The notes under the pieces are model-generated. The model worked only from the letters and a program-made list of their open reading frames with translations. It was not told where the DNA came from and searched no databases. Position numbers and translations under genes: made by a program. Shown in pieces: positions 8,221 through 16,275 of a stretch of DNA of 25,714 nucleotides. The first letter of the stretch is position 1; each line of letters starts with the position of its first letter. Where the stretch lies: positions 1 through 25,714 of the forward strand of contig CATEMS010000078.1 in assembly GCA_949507465.1 (NCBI GenBank). Reading direction: 5' to 3'. This DNA is from Flavobacteriaceae bacterium (GTDB taxonomy: Bacteria > Bacteroidota > Bacteroidia > Flavobacteriales > Flavobacteriaceae).

Positions 8221-8793
8221 ATGACAAATATCGTGCTATTTGGCCCTCCTGGTGCCGGAAAAGGAACGCAAGCAGAAGTATTAAAAGAAAAATATCAATT
8301 GGTGCACATTTCTACAGGTGATGTATTTAGGTATAATATAAAAAATCAAACACCATTAGGCACACTAGCAAAATCCTACATGGACAAAGGCCATCTTGTA
8401 CCAGATGATGTGACTATCAAGATGTTAAATGCAGAGGTAGATAAAAATCCTAATGTCAATGGCTTTATTTTTGATGGGTTTCCAAGAACTGAGGCTCAGG
8501 CCGAGGCACTTTCCATATTAATGGAAGAAAAGTCTAGCCAAATAAACGCAATGGTAGCCCTTGAGGTAGATGATAAAGTTTTGGTGGCCAGACTACTTGA
8601 GAGAGGTAAAACTAGTGGCCGCGCTGATGATGCTGACCAGGCTATCATCAAAGAGCGTGTTGCAGAGTATTATAGAAAAACAGATATTTTAAAAGACTTT
8701 TACAAAGTTCAGAACAAATATTTTGGTGTCAATGGTGTTGGAAATATCCAAGACATAACAAACCGTTTAAGCGAAGTATTTGATAGATTATAA
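8221..8793 (+). CDS. adk: Adenylate kinase, short form
   Basis: It interconverts ATP + AMP and 2 ADP, and so sets the adenylate energy charge downstream of purine synthesis. The P-loop is GPPGAGKGT (8-16), the AMP-binding segment includes STGDVFR, and DGFPRT lies at 85-90. The conserved arginines are in LLERGKTSGRADD and the following RVAEYYRKT. At 190 residues it is the short type, whose LID is a brief loop without the zinc-binding cysteines of the long form. It is followed 41 bases later by obg on the same strand, a common flavobacterial pairing and probably one operon. Confidence 0.97.
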   Translation: MTNIVLFGPPGAGKGTQAEVLKEKYQLVHISTGDVFRYNIKNQTPLGTLAKSYMDKGHLVPDDVTIKMLNAEVDKNPNVNGFIFDGFPRTEAQAEALSILMEEKSSQINAMVALEVDDKVLVARLLERGKTSGRADDADQAIIKERVAEYYRKTDILKDFYKVQNKYFGVNGVGNIQDITNRLSEVFDRL

Positions 8794-8834
8794 GCGGGGC
8801 AAGTAATATAATTTTACCCCACTAATACAAGGGT

Positions 8835-9848
8835 ATGACTGAAGGAAATTTTGTAGACTACGTAAAAATTCATGTAACCTCTGGTAAAGGAGGGCAGGGG
8901 AGTGCGCATTTACGACGAGAAAAATATATCCCAAAGGGAGGCCCCGATGGTGGAGATGGAGGTCGTGGAGGTCATATCATTTTAAAGGCCAATAGCAACC
9001 TTTGGACCTTGCATCATCTAAAATTTAAGCGTCATTTCAAAGCTGGGCATGGAGGTGCTGGAAGTAAACAAACAAGCACAGGGGCAGATGGAGAAGACAT
9101 CTATATTGAGGTGCCTTTAGGTACCCTAGTTATAAACACAGAAACTGGAGAAAGATTAAAAGAGCTTTTACAACACGACCAAGAACTTATCCTTGCAAAA
9201 GGAGGTATGGGAGGACTCGGGAATAATCATTTTAAGTCCTCAACCAATCAAACCCCTAGATACGCTCAACCAGGAATGGATGGAGAGGAAGGTGCCTTTA
9301 CCCTAGAAATGAAAGTGCTTGCAGATGTAGGTTTGGTGGGATTCCCAAATGCGGGAAAATCTACATTACTCTCAGTAATTACTGCAGCAAAACCAAAAAT
9401 TGCCAACTACGAGTTTACAACTCTAAAGCCTAATTTAGGTATTGTGGCCTACCGTGATCATAGAACTTTTGTGATGGCAGATATTCCTGGAATTATAGAA
9501 GGAGCTGCAGAGGGAAAGGGACTTGGACATTATTTCCTACGTCATATAGAACGAAATTCTACCTTACTTTTTTTAATTCCTGCAGATGCAGATGATATAA
9601 AAAAACAATATGATGTTCTTCTGGATGAATTAAAGCGATATAATCCAGAACTTTTAGACAAAGATAAGCTGGTTGCCATCTCAAAGTGTGATATGTTAGA
9701 TGATGAGTTAAAGAGAGAAATGAAGCAGGCCTTAGATATAGATTTTGAGGGTATTCCTTATGTATTTTTTAGTTCAATAGCTCAGCAAGGTTTGATGGAA
9801 TTAAAAGACACGCTCTGGACCATGCTCAACCAAACGAGTGTACACTAA
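8835..9848 (+). CDS. obgE: Obg family GTPase
   Basis: This is a ribosome-associated GTPase needed for large-subunit maturation and growth control. The glycine-rich Obg fold occupies residues 1-160, with GKGGQGSAH and GGPDGGDGGRGG. It is followed by the G domain: G1 GFPNAGKST (169-177), G3 DIPGI (216-220), G4 SKCD (283-286) and G5 SSIA (313-316). The protein ends at 337 residues, shortly after the G domain, so it lacks the C-terminal OCT extension found in Bacillus-type Obg. That is usual in Bacteroidota. It lies directly downstream of adk. Confidence 0.96.
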   Translation: MTEGNFVDYVKIHVTSGKGGQGSAHLRREKYIPKGGPDGGDGGRGGHIILKANSNLWTLHHLKFKRHFKAGHGGAGSKQTSTGADGEDIYIEVPLGTLVINTETGERLKELLQHDQELILAKGGMGGLGNNHFKSSTNQTPRYAQPGMDGEEGAFTLEMKVLADVGLVGFPNAGKSTLLSVITAAKPKIANYEFTTLKPNLGIVAYRDHRTFVMADIPGIIEGAAEGKGLGHYFLRHIERNSTLLFLIPADADDIKKQYDVLLDELKRYNPELLDKDKLVAISKCDMLDDELKREMKQALDIDFEGIPYVFFSSIAQQGLMELKDTLWTMLNQTSVH

Positions 9849-9928
9849 TTTGTAATGGGTAGGAGGTACCCAGAGCATGAAACAGACCAAAATAAAGTTT
9901 ACTTTATGTCTATTTACTACATAATCTA

Positions 9929-10885
9929 ATGAGAGGGCTATTTATACTGATATTATTTCCTTTTTTTCTGCTAAGTCAAACAAATTTTGAGCTTGCACAA
10001 ACCTATTATGCCCAAGGAAACATTACCAAAGCTACAACTGCGTTTAAGCAGTACCTGAGCCAGCACCCTGAAGACCCTGCCACTATTGAATATTTAGGTG
10101 ATATAGCAGGGGAGGCTAAAGATTGGGATACTGCAATGACTTACTATAAAGCCCTTGTAGAGAGGTATCCAACAAAAGCCAATTACCATTATAAATATGG
10201 CGGTGTATTAGGCATGAAGGCTTTATCAGTTAATAAATTGAGCGCAGCATTTTACATCAGTGATGTTAAAATGCATTTTAAAAAAGCAGCTACAATAGAT
10301 CCTGCGCACATCAAAGTTAGGGAGGCCTTAGTAGAGTTGTACATGCAACTACCTGCAATTATTGGTGGTAGTGAAAAAATAGCTCTTTTTTATGCAAATG
10401 AGCTTTCTGAGCTATCTGCAGAAAAAGGTTATTTAGCCAAAGGATATATAGCCAACTATGGTGGTGATACTAAAGCAGCAGAGCAGTTTTTTCTTAAAGC
10501 AATAACGCAAGAAGCTTCTTTAGATGGTTTTACCAAACTTGTTGGTTTTTACAAAACTACCAACCAACTAGACAAAGCTATTGCTGTGTTAAAGCAAAAC
10601 CTTGCTCTTGAGGGCCCTCTTAACGAGTTGAATTACCTCATTGGCGATCTTGCTGTAGGTTATAATTTAGATCCACAGTTGGCCATTGAGTATTTAAAAA
10701 TATATCTAGAGAACTATTCTACAGATAATGATATATCTCAGCAATGGCCTTATCTAAGGCTAGCCCAAGTGTATAAAAACACGGGAGATAAAACAAAGGC
10801 GCTTTTTTGGATTGAGAAAGCATTAGCTATAGCTCCTGAGTTTGAACAAGCTTTAAAAGAAAAGCGATTAATCCAGCAGCTTTAA
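9929..10885 (+). CDS. Secreted tetratricopeptide-repeat protein
   Basis: This is a 318-residue protein with an N-terminal signal peptide (MRGLFILILFPFFLLSQ), so it is probably periplasmic. The body is a string of TPR-like helical pairs. The clearest are near residues 20-50 (ELAQTYYAQGNITKATTAFK), 55-85, 170-195 and 275-310 (YLRLAQVYKNTGDKTKALFW). A conserved-looking LPAIIGGSEKIA segment lies between repeats. TPRs hold protein partners, and no enzymatic motif is present. The gene begins 80 bases after obg and ends just before a stem-loop and the mpl promoter, so it may close the adk-obg transcript. The partner is unknown. Confidence 0.8.
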   Translation: MRGLFILILFPFFLLSQTNFELAQTYYAQGNITKATTAFKQYLSQHPEDPATIEYLGDIAGEAKDWDTAMTYYKALVERYPTKANYHYKYGGVLGMKALSVNKLSAAFYISDVKMHFKKAATIDPAHIKVREALVELYMQLPAIIGGSEKIALFYANELSELSAEKGYLAKGYIANYGGDTKAAEQFFLKAITQEASLDGFTKLVGFYKTTNQLDKAIAVLKQNLALEGPLNELNYLIGDLAVGYNLDPQLAIEYLKIYLENYSTDNDISQQWPYLRLAQVYKNTGDKTKALFWIEKALAIAPEFEQALKEKRLIQQL

Positions 10886-10886
10886 A

Positions 10887-10914
10887 ATAATATCAATTTC
10901 TGAATTGATGTTAT
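10887..10914 (+). other. Stem-loop directly after the TPR gene
   Basis: A 12-bp stem (one T-G wobble) with the 4-base loop TCTG starts 2 bases after the stop codon at 10883-10885. Its core arms are ATCAATT (10892-10898) and AATTGAT (10903-10909). It is AT-rich and has no T-tract behind it, so it is either a weak terminator or an mRNA 3'-end structure. Its right arm contains the TTG I assign to the mpl promoter. Confidence 0.4.
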
Positions 10915-10934
10915 GACTTATCTTTCTATTTTTG
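10905..10934 (+). promoter_or_regulatory. Putative promoter of mpl
   Basis: TTG (10905-10907), 19 bases, then TATTTTTG (10927-10934) is a full match to the flavobacterial arrangement TTG-N17-23-TAnnTTTG. It is the best complete promoter in the window. It predicts a leader of about 45 bases before the mpl ATG at 10985. Confidence 0.55.
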
Positions 10935-10984
10935 AAAGGAGTGAGAACATTTCTGTATAAATACGGATATAAATTTTAATGTAG

Positions 10985-12340
10985 ATGAGAATTCATTTCA
11001 TAGCCATTGGCGGGAGTGCTATGCACAATTTAGCCATAGCATTGCATCATAAAGGGGAAGATATATCAGGAAGTGATGACGAGATTTTTGATCCTTCTAA
11101 ATCAAGATTGGCAGCTCATGGTTTATTACCAGAACAATATGGTTGGTTTGAAGATAATATCTCTACAGATATTGATGCTGTTATTCTGGGGATGCATGCC
11201 AAGTCAGATAATATCGAATTACTTCGCGCTATAGAGCTTGGCCTAACCATTTACAGCTATCCAGAATTTTTATACGAACACTCTAAAAATAAAACCCGTG
11301 TGGTTATTGGAGGTTCTCATGGTAAAACAACAATTACTTCCATGATTTTACATGTGATGCATTATCATGATAAACAGGTAGATTATATGGTAGGAGCCCA
11401 GTTGGAGGGGTTTGATACGATGGTCCACCTTACAAAAGACAATGATTTCATTGTATTGGAGGGTGATGAGTATTTATCCTCTGCCATAGATAGACGCCCC
11501 AAGTTTCATTTATACAAACCTAATATTGCTTTGTTGAGCGGTATTGCCTGGGATCACATCAATGTATTTCCAACCTTTGACAATTATGTGGAGCAATTTC
11601 GTGTTTTTCTTTCTCAGATTACCCATGGTGGCGCCATAGTGTACAACCAAGAAGATACTCAGGTAAAACAAGTTGTGGAGGCCACCCAAAACCAAATAAA
11701 AAAATATCCATACCAAACCCCTGAATATACTGTTGAGAATGGAGATACACTCCTTGAAACTCAAGATGGCCCCATGCCTATCGAAATATTTGGAAGACAT
11801 AATTTAAATAATCTAGAGGGCGCGCGTTGGATTTGCCAACTTATGGGTGTACAACAAGAAGATTTTTATGAGGCAATTGCCACATTTACAGGAGCAAGCA
11901 AGCGCCTTGAGAAAATTGCAGAGGGGAAGTCAAGTATTGCTTACAAAGATTTTGCCCATTCTCCAAGTAAAGTAATGGCAACCACCCAGGCCCTAAAAAC
12001 TCAATATCCTGAGCGTAGTCTATTGGCATGTTTAGAGCTTCATACTTATAGTAGCTTAAATCCAGAATTTCTTTCTCAATACAAAGGCACCCTTGATAGT
12101 GTAGACAAAGCAATCGTTTTTTACTCTCCAAAGGCCGTAAAAATAAAAAAGTTGGACGCTGTCTCTAGCGCTCAAATTATAGAGGCTTTTGAAAGAGAAG
12201 ATTTATTGGTCTTTACACAACCAGATGCCTTTCAAGACTATTTGTTGGATCAAGACTTTACCAATGCCTCTTTGCTTTTAATGAGTAGTGGCAATTATGG
12301 TGGGTTAGATTTTGAAAAAGTTGAAGAAGTATTAAAATAA
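10985..12340 (+). CDS. mpl: UDP-N-acetylmuramate:L-alanyl-gamma-D-glutamyl-meso-diaminopimelate ligase (murein peptide ligase)
   Basis: This Mur-ligase family enzyme joins a recycled murein tripeptide to UDP-MurNAc in the cytoplasm, returning cell-wall peptides to synthesis. The N-terminal domain has the nucleotide-sugar motif IAIGGSAMHNLA (7-18). The central domain has the ATP loop GGSHGKTT (109-116) and EGDEYLSS. The segment LLSGIAWDHINVFPTFDNY is typical of Mpl rather than MurC. The C-terminal domain includes DFAHSPSKV, where Mur ligases carry DYGHHPTE. The 451 residues fit the family. It is preceded by its own promoter match and followed 50 bases later by a histidine kinase gene. Confidence 0.92.
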   Translation: MRIHFIAIGGSAMHNLAIALHHKGEDISGSDDEIFDPSKSRLAAHGLLPEQYGWFEDNISTDIDAVILGMHAKSDNIELLRAIELGLTIYSYPEFLYEHSKNKTRVVIGGSHGKTTITSMILHVMHYHDKQVDYMVGAQLEGFDTMVHLTKDNDFIVLEGDEYLSSAIDRRPKFHLYKPNIALLSGIAWDHINVFPTFDNYVEQFRVFLSQITHGGAIVYNQEDTQVKQVVEATQNQIKKYPYQTPEYTVENGDTLLETQDGPMPIEIFGRHNLNNLEGARWICQLMGVQQEDFYEAIATFTGASKRLEKIAEGKSSIAYKDFAHSPSKVMATTQALKTQYPERSLLACLELHTYSSLNPEFLSQYKGTLDSVDKAIVFYSPKAVKIKKLDAVSSAQIIEAFEREDLLVFTQPDAFQDYLLDQDFTNASLLLMSSGNYGGLDFEKVEEVLK

Positions 12341-12390
12341 TTACCAAAGGAGTATTTGTATAAAAGTGTATCACATTAACCATAAAAAAA

Positions 12391-13551
12391 TTGAGTAAAA
12401 AATCACTAGATAATCAAGCATCTCAAATTGCCAAACTTGAACAGCAGATTGATATATTGCAAGAAAAACTGAGAGTTAGTGAGACTAATTTTGGTTATTT
12501 ATATGATAACAATCCAGTTATGCATGCTACAATAAACCCATTAACAGGTTATATAGTTAATTGTAATAGTATGCTGGTATCTACTCTGGGTTACAAAAAT
12601 AAAAAATCAATTCTTGGCACCCATATTTCAAAAATAGTTACTGAAAAATCAAGCATTAAAATTGTTTCCCTAATGGATGCATTTTTAAGTCAAGGTCCAA
12701 TCGATAGTGAAGAAGTGACCCTGAAAACCAAGAAAGGAAAGTCAATACAATCAATTTTAAATTCAAGAGCAATTTATAACAAGGCTGGTATTGTTGTTAA
12801 ATCCATATTCACACTGGTAGATATTTCAGAAGTTAAAAAAGCACAACGCCAGGCCAAAAATCAAAAGGAAGATTTAGAGAGAGTTAATAAAGATCTAGAA
12901 CAGTTTGTTTCTATTTGTTCACATGATTTACAGGAACCTCTTGCTACCATAAGGTTTAGTAGCGATTTTTTAATGCAAAAATTTACAGACGATCTCTCTG
13001 AAAAGGGGAAAGAGTATATTGGATATATTCATGAAGCCTCGGGCAGAATGGCCGAGCAAATAAAAGGTTTGTTAGAACATAGCCGTATTGGTAGAGATTT
13101 GAAATTAACAAAGGTAGATATGCAAGAGCAGCTTGGGGTAGCTAAGTATGATCTTAAAAAACGTATTAAAGAAACCAATGCAACTATTATCTGCGGGGAA
13201 TTACCCAAAATTAAGGGGTATAAGGTAGAGTTGCGATTATTATTTCAAAACTTATTGAGCAATGCTCTTAAATATGCCAAAAAACAAGTGGCTCCAATTA
13301 TCAATATTGCAGCAAAACAAGAAGATGATTTTTGGGTTTTTTCTGTTGCTGATAACGGGATTGGAATAAAGGAGCAGGATATGGAAGATCTTTTTACAAT
13401 TTTTTCTCGTGTGCCTACCAAGCAAAAACAGGAGGGAAGTGGTGTTGGTCTTGCTCATGCAGAAAAGATTGTAAAACTTCATGAGGGTTTTATATGGGTA
13501 GAATCTGAATTTGGAAAAGGGAGTACCTTTTATTTTAAAATCAAAAAATAA
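12391..13551 (+). CDS. Soluble PAS-domain sensor histidine kinase
   Basis: The predicted order in this 386-residue protein is an N-terminal coiled coil (about 7-32), a PAS domain (about 35-145), a second coiled coil (about 147-172), a HisKA dimerisation helix and a HATPase domain. The phosphoacceptor is H178 in SICSHDLQEPLATIRF. The N box contains NLLSNALKYAKK, G1 is DNGIGI, and the G2 region is GSGVGLAHAEKIV. There are no membrane segments, so the signal is cytoplasmic. The segment at H178 (SHDLQEPL) belongs to the phytochrome/bacteriophytochrome-like HisKA class. The start is TTG at 12391, because an in-frame stop lies at 12361 and the next ATG is near codon 44, inside PAS. No response regulator is adjacent, so it is an orphan kinase here. 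Confidence 0.9.
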   Translation: MSKKSLDNQASQIAKLEQQIDILQEKLRVSETNFGYLYDNNPVMHATINPLTGYIVNCNSMLVSTLGYKNKKSILGTHISKIVTEKSSIKIVSLMDAFLSQGPIDSEEVTLKTKKGKSIQSILNSRAIYNKAGIVVKSIFTLVDISEVKKAQRQAKNQKEDLERVNKDLEQFVSICSHDLQEPLATIRFSSDFLMQKFTDDLSEKGKEYIGYIHEASGRMAEQIKGLLEHSRIGRDLKLTKVDMQEQLGVAKYDLKKRIKETNATIICGELPKIKGYKVELRLLFQNLLSNALKYAKKQVAPIINIAAKQEDDFWVFSVADNGIGIKEQDMEDLFTIFSRVPTKQKQEGSGVGLAHAEKIVKLHEGFIWVESEFGKGSTFYFKIKK

Positions 13552-13566
13552 CAAACCAAATAACCC

Positions 13567-13574
13567 TATATTTG
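13567..13574 (+). promoter_or_regulatory. Putative -7 promoter element of the deacetylase-like gene
   Basis: TATATTTG matches TAnnTTTG exactly and lies 48 bases before the ATG at 13623. I see no TTG 17-23 bases upstream, so only half of the promoter is supported. Confidence 0.35.
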
Positions 13575-13583
13575 AATTATCTG

Positions 13584-13607
13584 CGGTATTGATATTACCG
13601 TATTTTT
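13584..13607 (+). terminator. Possible terminator of the histidine kinase gene
   Basis: CGGTA (13584-13588) and TACCG (13596-13600) form a 5-bp stem with a 7-base loop, followed by TATTTTT. The stem is short. It also falls between the -7 match at 13567 and the next ATG, so it could instead be part of that gene's leader. Confidence 0.35.
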
Positions 13608-13622
13608 AGGTTATATTTCCTT

Positions 13623-14909
13623 ATGCTGCTTATTTTTACCAAACAAATTACTCCAAGAATCTCATATGTTTTTAAGCATATATGTACTCGTATTTTGGGT
13701 ATTAAAATTGATTTTACAACAGAGATTGATGCTTTTTTAGCGCATAAAGGTCCAAAAGCCTCCTACGGAAAACAACCCTTAGGTAACGAACTTTTTTTTC
13801 AAAGCCATGGCCTTCTTACCCAGCAAGGAATAGAGAGTGTTGAGATTAATGTTCGAGAGTGGGAAGCAACCAAGTGTTTCTTTGCTGTTAGTGATAAAAG
13901 CGCTATACCCTTTGATATATTTGCGGCTGCTTTTTACTTATTAAGCAGGTATGAAGAATATCTACCACATGTGAAGGATCATTTAGGAAGGTTTTCTGCA
14001 CAAGAGAGTTTGGGTTTTAAATACGACTTTTTAGAAAGCCCGGTAATAGACATTTGGGCTTATACTTTAAAGTCTTTGCTAGAACAAAAATTTCCAAACA
14101 TATTGTTTCCAAAAAAGCAGACAACCGTGCATAGTTTAATTAACGCACAAGTTGCCTATGCTTTTTTAAATAAAGGAATTTTTAGGTCTTTAATTGGTTT
14201 TGTTTCAGACCTTTTTAGGCTGAAACTAAAACAGTTTATTTTGCGCTTTAGGGTTGTTGTAGGCTTACAAAAAGACCCTTACAACACCTATAAGTGGATA
14301 CTAGATGTTACTAAAAAAAGCAGTATGAAACTTACGGTATTTTTTTTGTTGGGAGAAGCCGTTGCATTTCACGAGACCATACATACTCAGAAACAGAAAT
14401 TTAAAATGCTTATCAAATACGTTGCAGATTATAAAGAAGTAGGGCTTTTAGTTTCCCTCAGGGCATTAACAAATCCTGATTTTTTAAAATCTGAAAAAAC
14501 AACCCTGGAGCAGATTATTAATAGAACGGTTCAAAGCAGTCAAAATAGCAATTTACTTTTAAGTCTTCCAGAGATTTATAGAAATTTGCTTGCTCTTGAA
14601 ATAAAGAAAGATTACACAATGGTGTATGAGAATCAGCCTGGTTTTAGAGCAGGAACCTGCACTGCTTTTTTGTTTTACGATTTAGATTTTGAAATTATAA
14701 CTCCGCTAGAAATTCAGCCCATTGCCTGTACTACTCAAGGCTTCTTAAAATTAAGCCCTAAGGATACGGCACTCAAAATCACTCAGATGTTTGGCAAAGT
14801 ACAGCATGTTAATGGTACTTTCTCTGTATTGTTTTCAAACAAAGATTTCTCTGCAGACCCTAATAACAAGCTTTGGCGTTCTCTTTTTTCTGAAACATTA
14901 ATCTCATGA
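13623..14909 (+). CDS. Polysaccharide-deacetylase-like protein (DUF7033 type) with degenerate active site
   Basis: The 428 residues follow the layout of the flavobacterial polysaccharide deacetylase family with an N-terminal DUF7033 region (about 1-160) and a NodB-like half. Family-like stretches are FAAAFYLLSRYEEYLPH, VAYAFLNKG, KDPYNTYKWI, LPEIYRNLLALEIKKDYTM and PGFRAGTCTAF. The positions where I expect catalytic residues have changed. The usual DID before the AYAFLNKG helix is SLI (171-173). HPS in the IGIHPS strand is LVS (276-278). The RQH before the LPETY helix is replaced by NSN (308-310). The H of the C-terminal WHN strand is S405. The frame is intact, so this looks like a retained non-catalytic relative. 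Its stop overlaps the next ATG as ATGA. Confidence 0.7.
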   Translation: MLLIFTKQITPRISYVFKHICTRILGIKIDFTTEIDAFLAHKGPKASYGKQPLGNELFFQSHGLLTQQGIESVEINVREWEATKCFFAVSDKSAIPFDIFAAAFYLLSRYEEYLPHVKDHLGRFSAQESLGFKYDFLESPVIDIWAYTLKSLLEQKFPNILFPKKQTTVHSLINAQVAYAFLNKGIFRSLIGFVSDLFRLKLKQFILRFRVVVGLQKDPYNTYKWILDVTKKSSMKLTVFFLLGEAVAFHETIHTQKQKFKMLIKYVADYKEVGLLVSLRALTNPDFLKSEKTTLEQIINRTVQSSQNSNLLLSLPEIYRNLLALEIKKDYTMVYENQPGFRAGTCTAFLFYDLDFEIITPLEIQPIACTTQGFLKLSPKDTALKITQMFGKVQHVNGTFSVLFSNKDFSADPNNKLWRSLFSETLIS

Positions 14910-15595
14910 AACCACAAAAAATAACAGATGTTTTTTTCGATTTAGATCACACCCTTTGGGACTTTGATAAAAATTCTGCCTTAGCACATCAATTCGTGTT
15001 TAAGAGATTTTCTGTCTCTGTTTCTTTGGACTCATTTTTAAAAGTATACGAGCCTATTAATTTTAATTACTGGCGAGAGTTTAGAGAGGAGCGTGTTACC
15101 AAAACCCAACTGCGCAGAGGTAGACTCATCGATAGTTTTAGTGAACTGGGTGTTGTCTATGATATGAAAACAATTGATGGTATGAGTGACGCCTATATTC
15201 AGGCGCTTCCAAATAATAATTATTTATTTGATGGTACTTTTGAATTACTTAGGTATCTACAACAAAAATATACCTTACACATTATAACTAATGGTTTTTC
15301 TAAGGTACAGTATGTTAAACTAAAAAAAAGTAAGCTTGCACCCTTTTTTGCTACAGTAACAAGCTCTGAGGAAGTTGGTGTCAAAAAACCAAATCCTTTA
15401 GTGTTTGATACGGCTCTTTCAAAAGCAGGTGTTTCTGCTCAAAATAGTATTATGATTGGTGACACCTTTGATGCTGATATCCTTGGAGCAGAAGGAGTTG
15501 GGATGGATACCATTTTTTTTAATTATAGAAAAGAAACCCCAAAAGATGGCTATAAAGTTGTAGATTACTTGTTGGAGATAAAGGATTTATTGTGA
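14906..15595 (+). CDS. HAD-superfamily hydrolase, YjjG-type noncanonical pyrimidine nucleotidase
   Basis: This is a cytoplasmic phosphatase that in the YjjG family removes phosphate from noncanonical pyrimidine nucleotides (house-cleaning). Motif I is FFDLDHTLWDF with nucleophile D12 and acid/base D14. Motif II is ITNGF, motif III contains the lysine of VKKPNP, and motif IV is GDTFDAD (185-191). The helical cap lies between motifs I and II, including YWREFREERVTKTQLRRGRL. The 229-residue length fits. It overlaps the upstream deacetylase-like gene by 4 bases (ATGA), so the two are translationally coupled although the functions seem unrelated. The substrate assignment rests on family resemblance only. 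Confidence 0.88.
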   Translation: MKPQKITDVFFDLDHTLWDFDKNSALAHQFVFKRFSVSVSLDSFLKVYEPINFNYWREFREERVTKTQLRRGRLIDSFSELGVVYDMKTIDGMSDAYIQALPNNNYLFDGTFELLRYLQQKYTLHIITNGFSKVQYVKLKKSKLAPFFATVTSSEEVGVKKPNPLVFDTALSKAGVSAQNSIMIGDTFDADILGAEGVGMDTIFFNYRKETPKDGYKVVDYLLEIKDLL

Positions 15596-15624
15596 CATAG
15601 GTTCTTATATAACCATAGCTGCAG

Positions 15625-15652
15625 TTGCGTTTTTCATTTCTTAGTAATTTTA
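15625..15652 (+). promoter_or_regulatory. Putative promoter of the envelope trio
   Basis: TTG (15625-15627), 17 bases, then TAATTTTA (15645-15652) matches the flavobacterial promoter layout, with the last base of the -7 box differing from TAnnTTTG. It would give a leader of about 55 bases before the ATG at 15715 and could serve the three genes to 18458. Confidence 0.4.
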
Positions 15653-15714
15653 AACATGTCTCCTTGAAGACTATTTAAGCAAGAAAAGCGTTTGTTTCAT
15701 ATACCCTAACTATT

Positions 15715-16266
15715 ATGGATGTTAAAATCACCAAACTATTTTTCATATTCGTAAGTCTGCTACTGTGCGTTTGTTGTTTTGATGATACAGATTTTGATCA
15801 AGCCAATGATGTATTGGTAACACCAGAAATTGAGCTTGATTTAATTTATTTCAATTTAGAGGCTTCCAAATTCTATGACTACACGAACAACACAGAAATT
15901 TTGGTTGTCCAGGATACCACAGATTTAGATTTTCTGGGTGGAAATGACATTGCCAATATATTAAAAGGCGCAGACTTCTTTTTTGAGTTTACAAATAGCA
16001 TTCCAAGGAGTTTTAACGTTTCTTTTGATTTTTTAAACCAAGACAATGTTTCTAAGTATTTAATGCAAACTACTGTGGCCTCTGCAACCGCAGACCAGCC
16101 AGTGGTGAGTTATTTTATACAATCTTTAGATGAGCTTCAAATTAAAGAACTCACAAAGGCAAAAAAGGTTTTGGTTACAGTAACCATACCTTCTTCATCG
16201 CAAGATTTAACAGGTGTCCTAAATTTACAGTCCAAAACCACCTATTATTTGCAAATAGAACAATAA
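15715..16266 (+). CDS. Lipoprotein of unknown function, first gene of an envelope trio
   Basis: This is a 183-residue protein with a signal peptide whose hydrophobic core ends in LLLCVCCFDD. C18, C20 and C21 are close together, so the lipidated cysteine cannot be fixed by eye. The mature protein begins with a run of acidic residues (DDTDFDQANDV) and looks beta-rich. It includes an NSIPRSFNVSFDFLN segment and ends in KTTYYLQIEQ. I do not recognise a named family. It is separated by 9 bases from the DUF5723-like barrel gene, which suggests a joint outer-membrane job. Confidence 0.75.
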   Translation: MDVKITKLFFIFVSLLLCVCCFDDTDFDQANDVLVTPEIELDLIYFNLEASKFYDYTNNTEILVVQDTTDLDFLGGNDIANILKGADFFFEFTNSIPRSFNVSFDFLNQDNVSKYLMQTTVASATADQPVVSYFIQSLDELQIKELTKAKKVLVTVTIPSSSQDLTGVLNLQSKTTYYLQIEQ

Positions 16267-16275
16267 CACACAACG

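Noticed and set aside
8796..8820. GGGG...CCCC stem between adk and obg as a terminator
   Set aside because: The stem is imperfect (mismatch and wobble), has no T-tract, and sits inside a 41-base gap of a likely operon.
9892..9918. ATAAAG/CTTTAT stem in the obg-TPR gap as a terminator
   Set aside because: It is a short AT-only stem without a following T-run, and such stems are expected by chance in AT-rich DNA.
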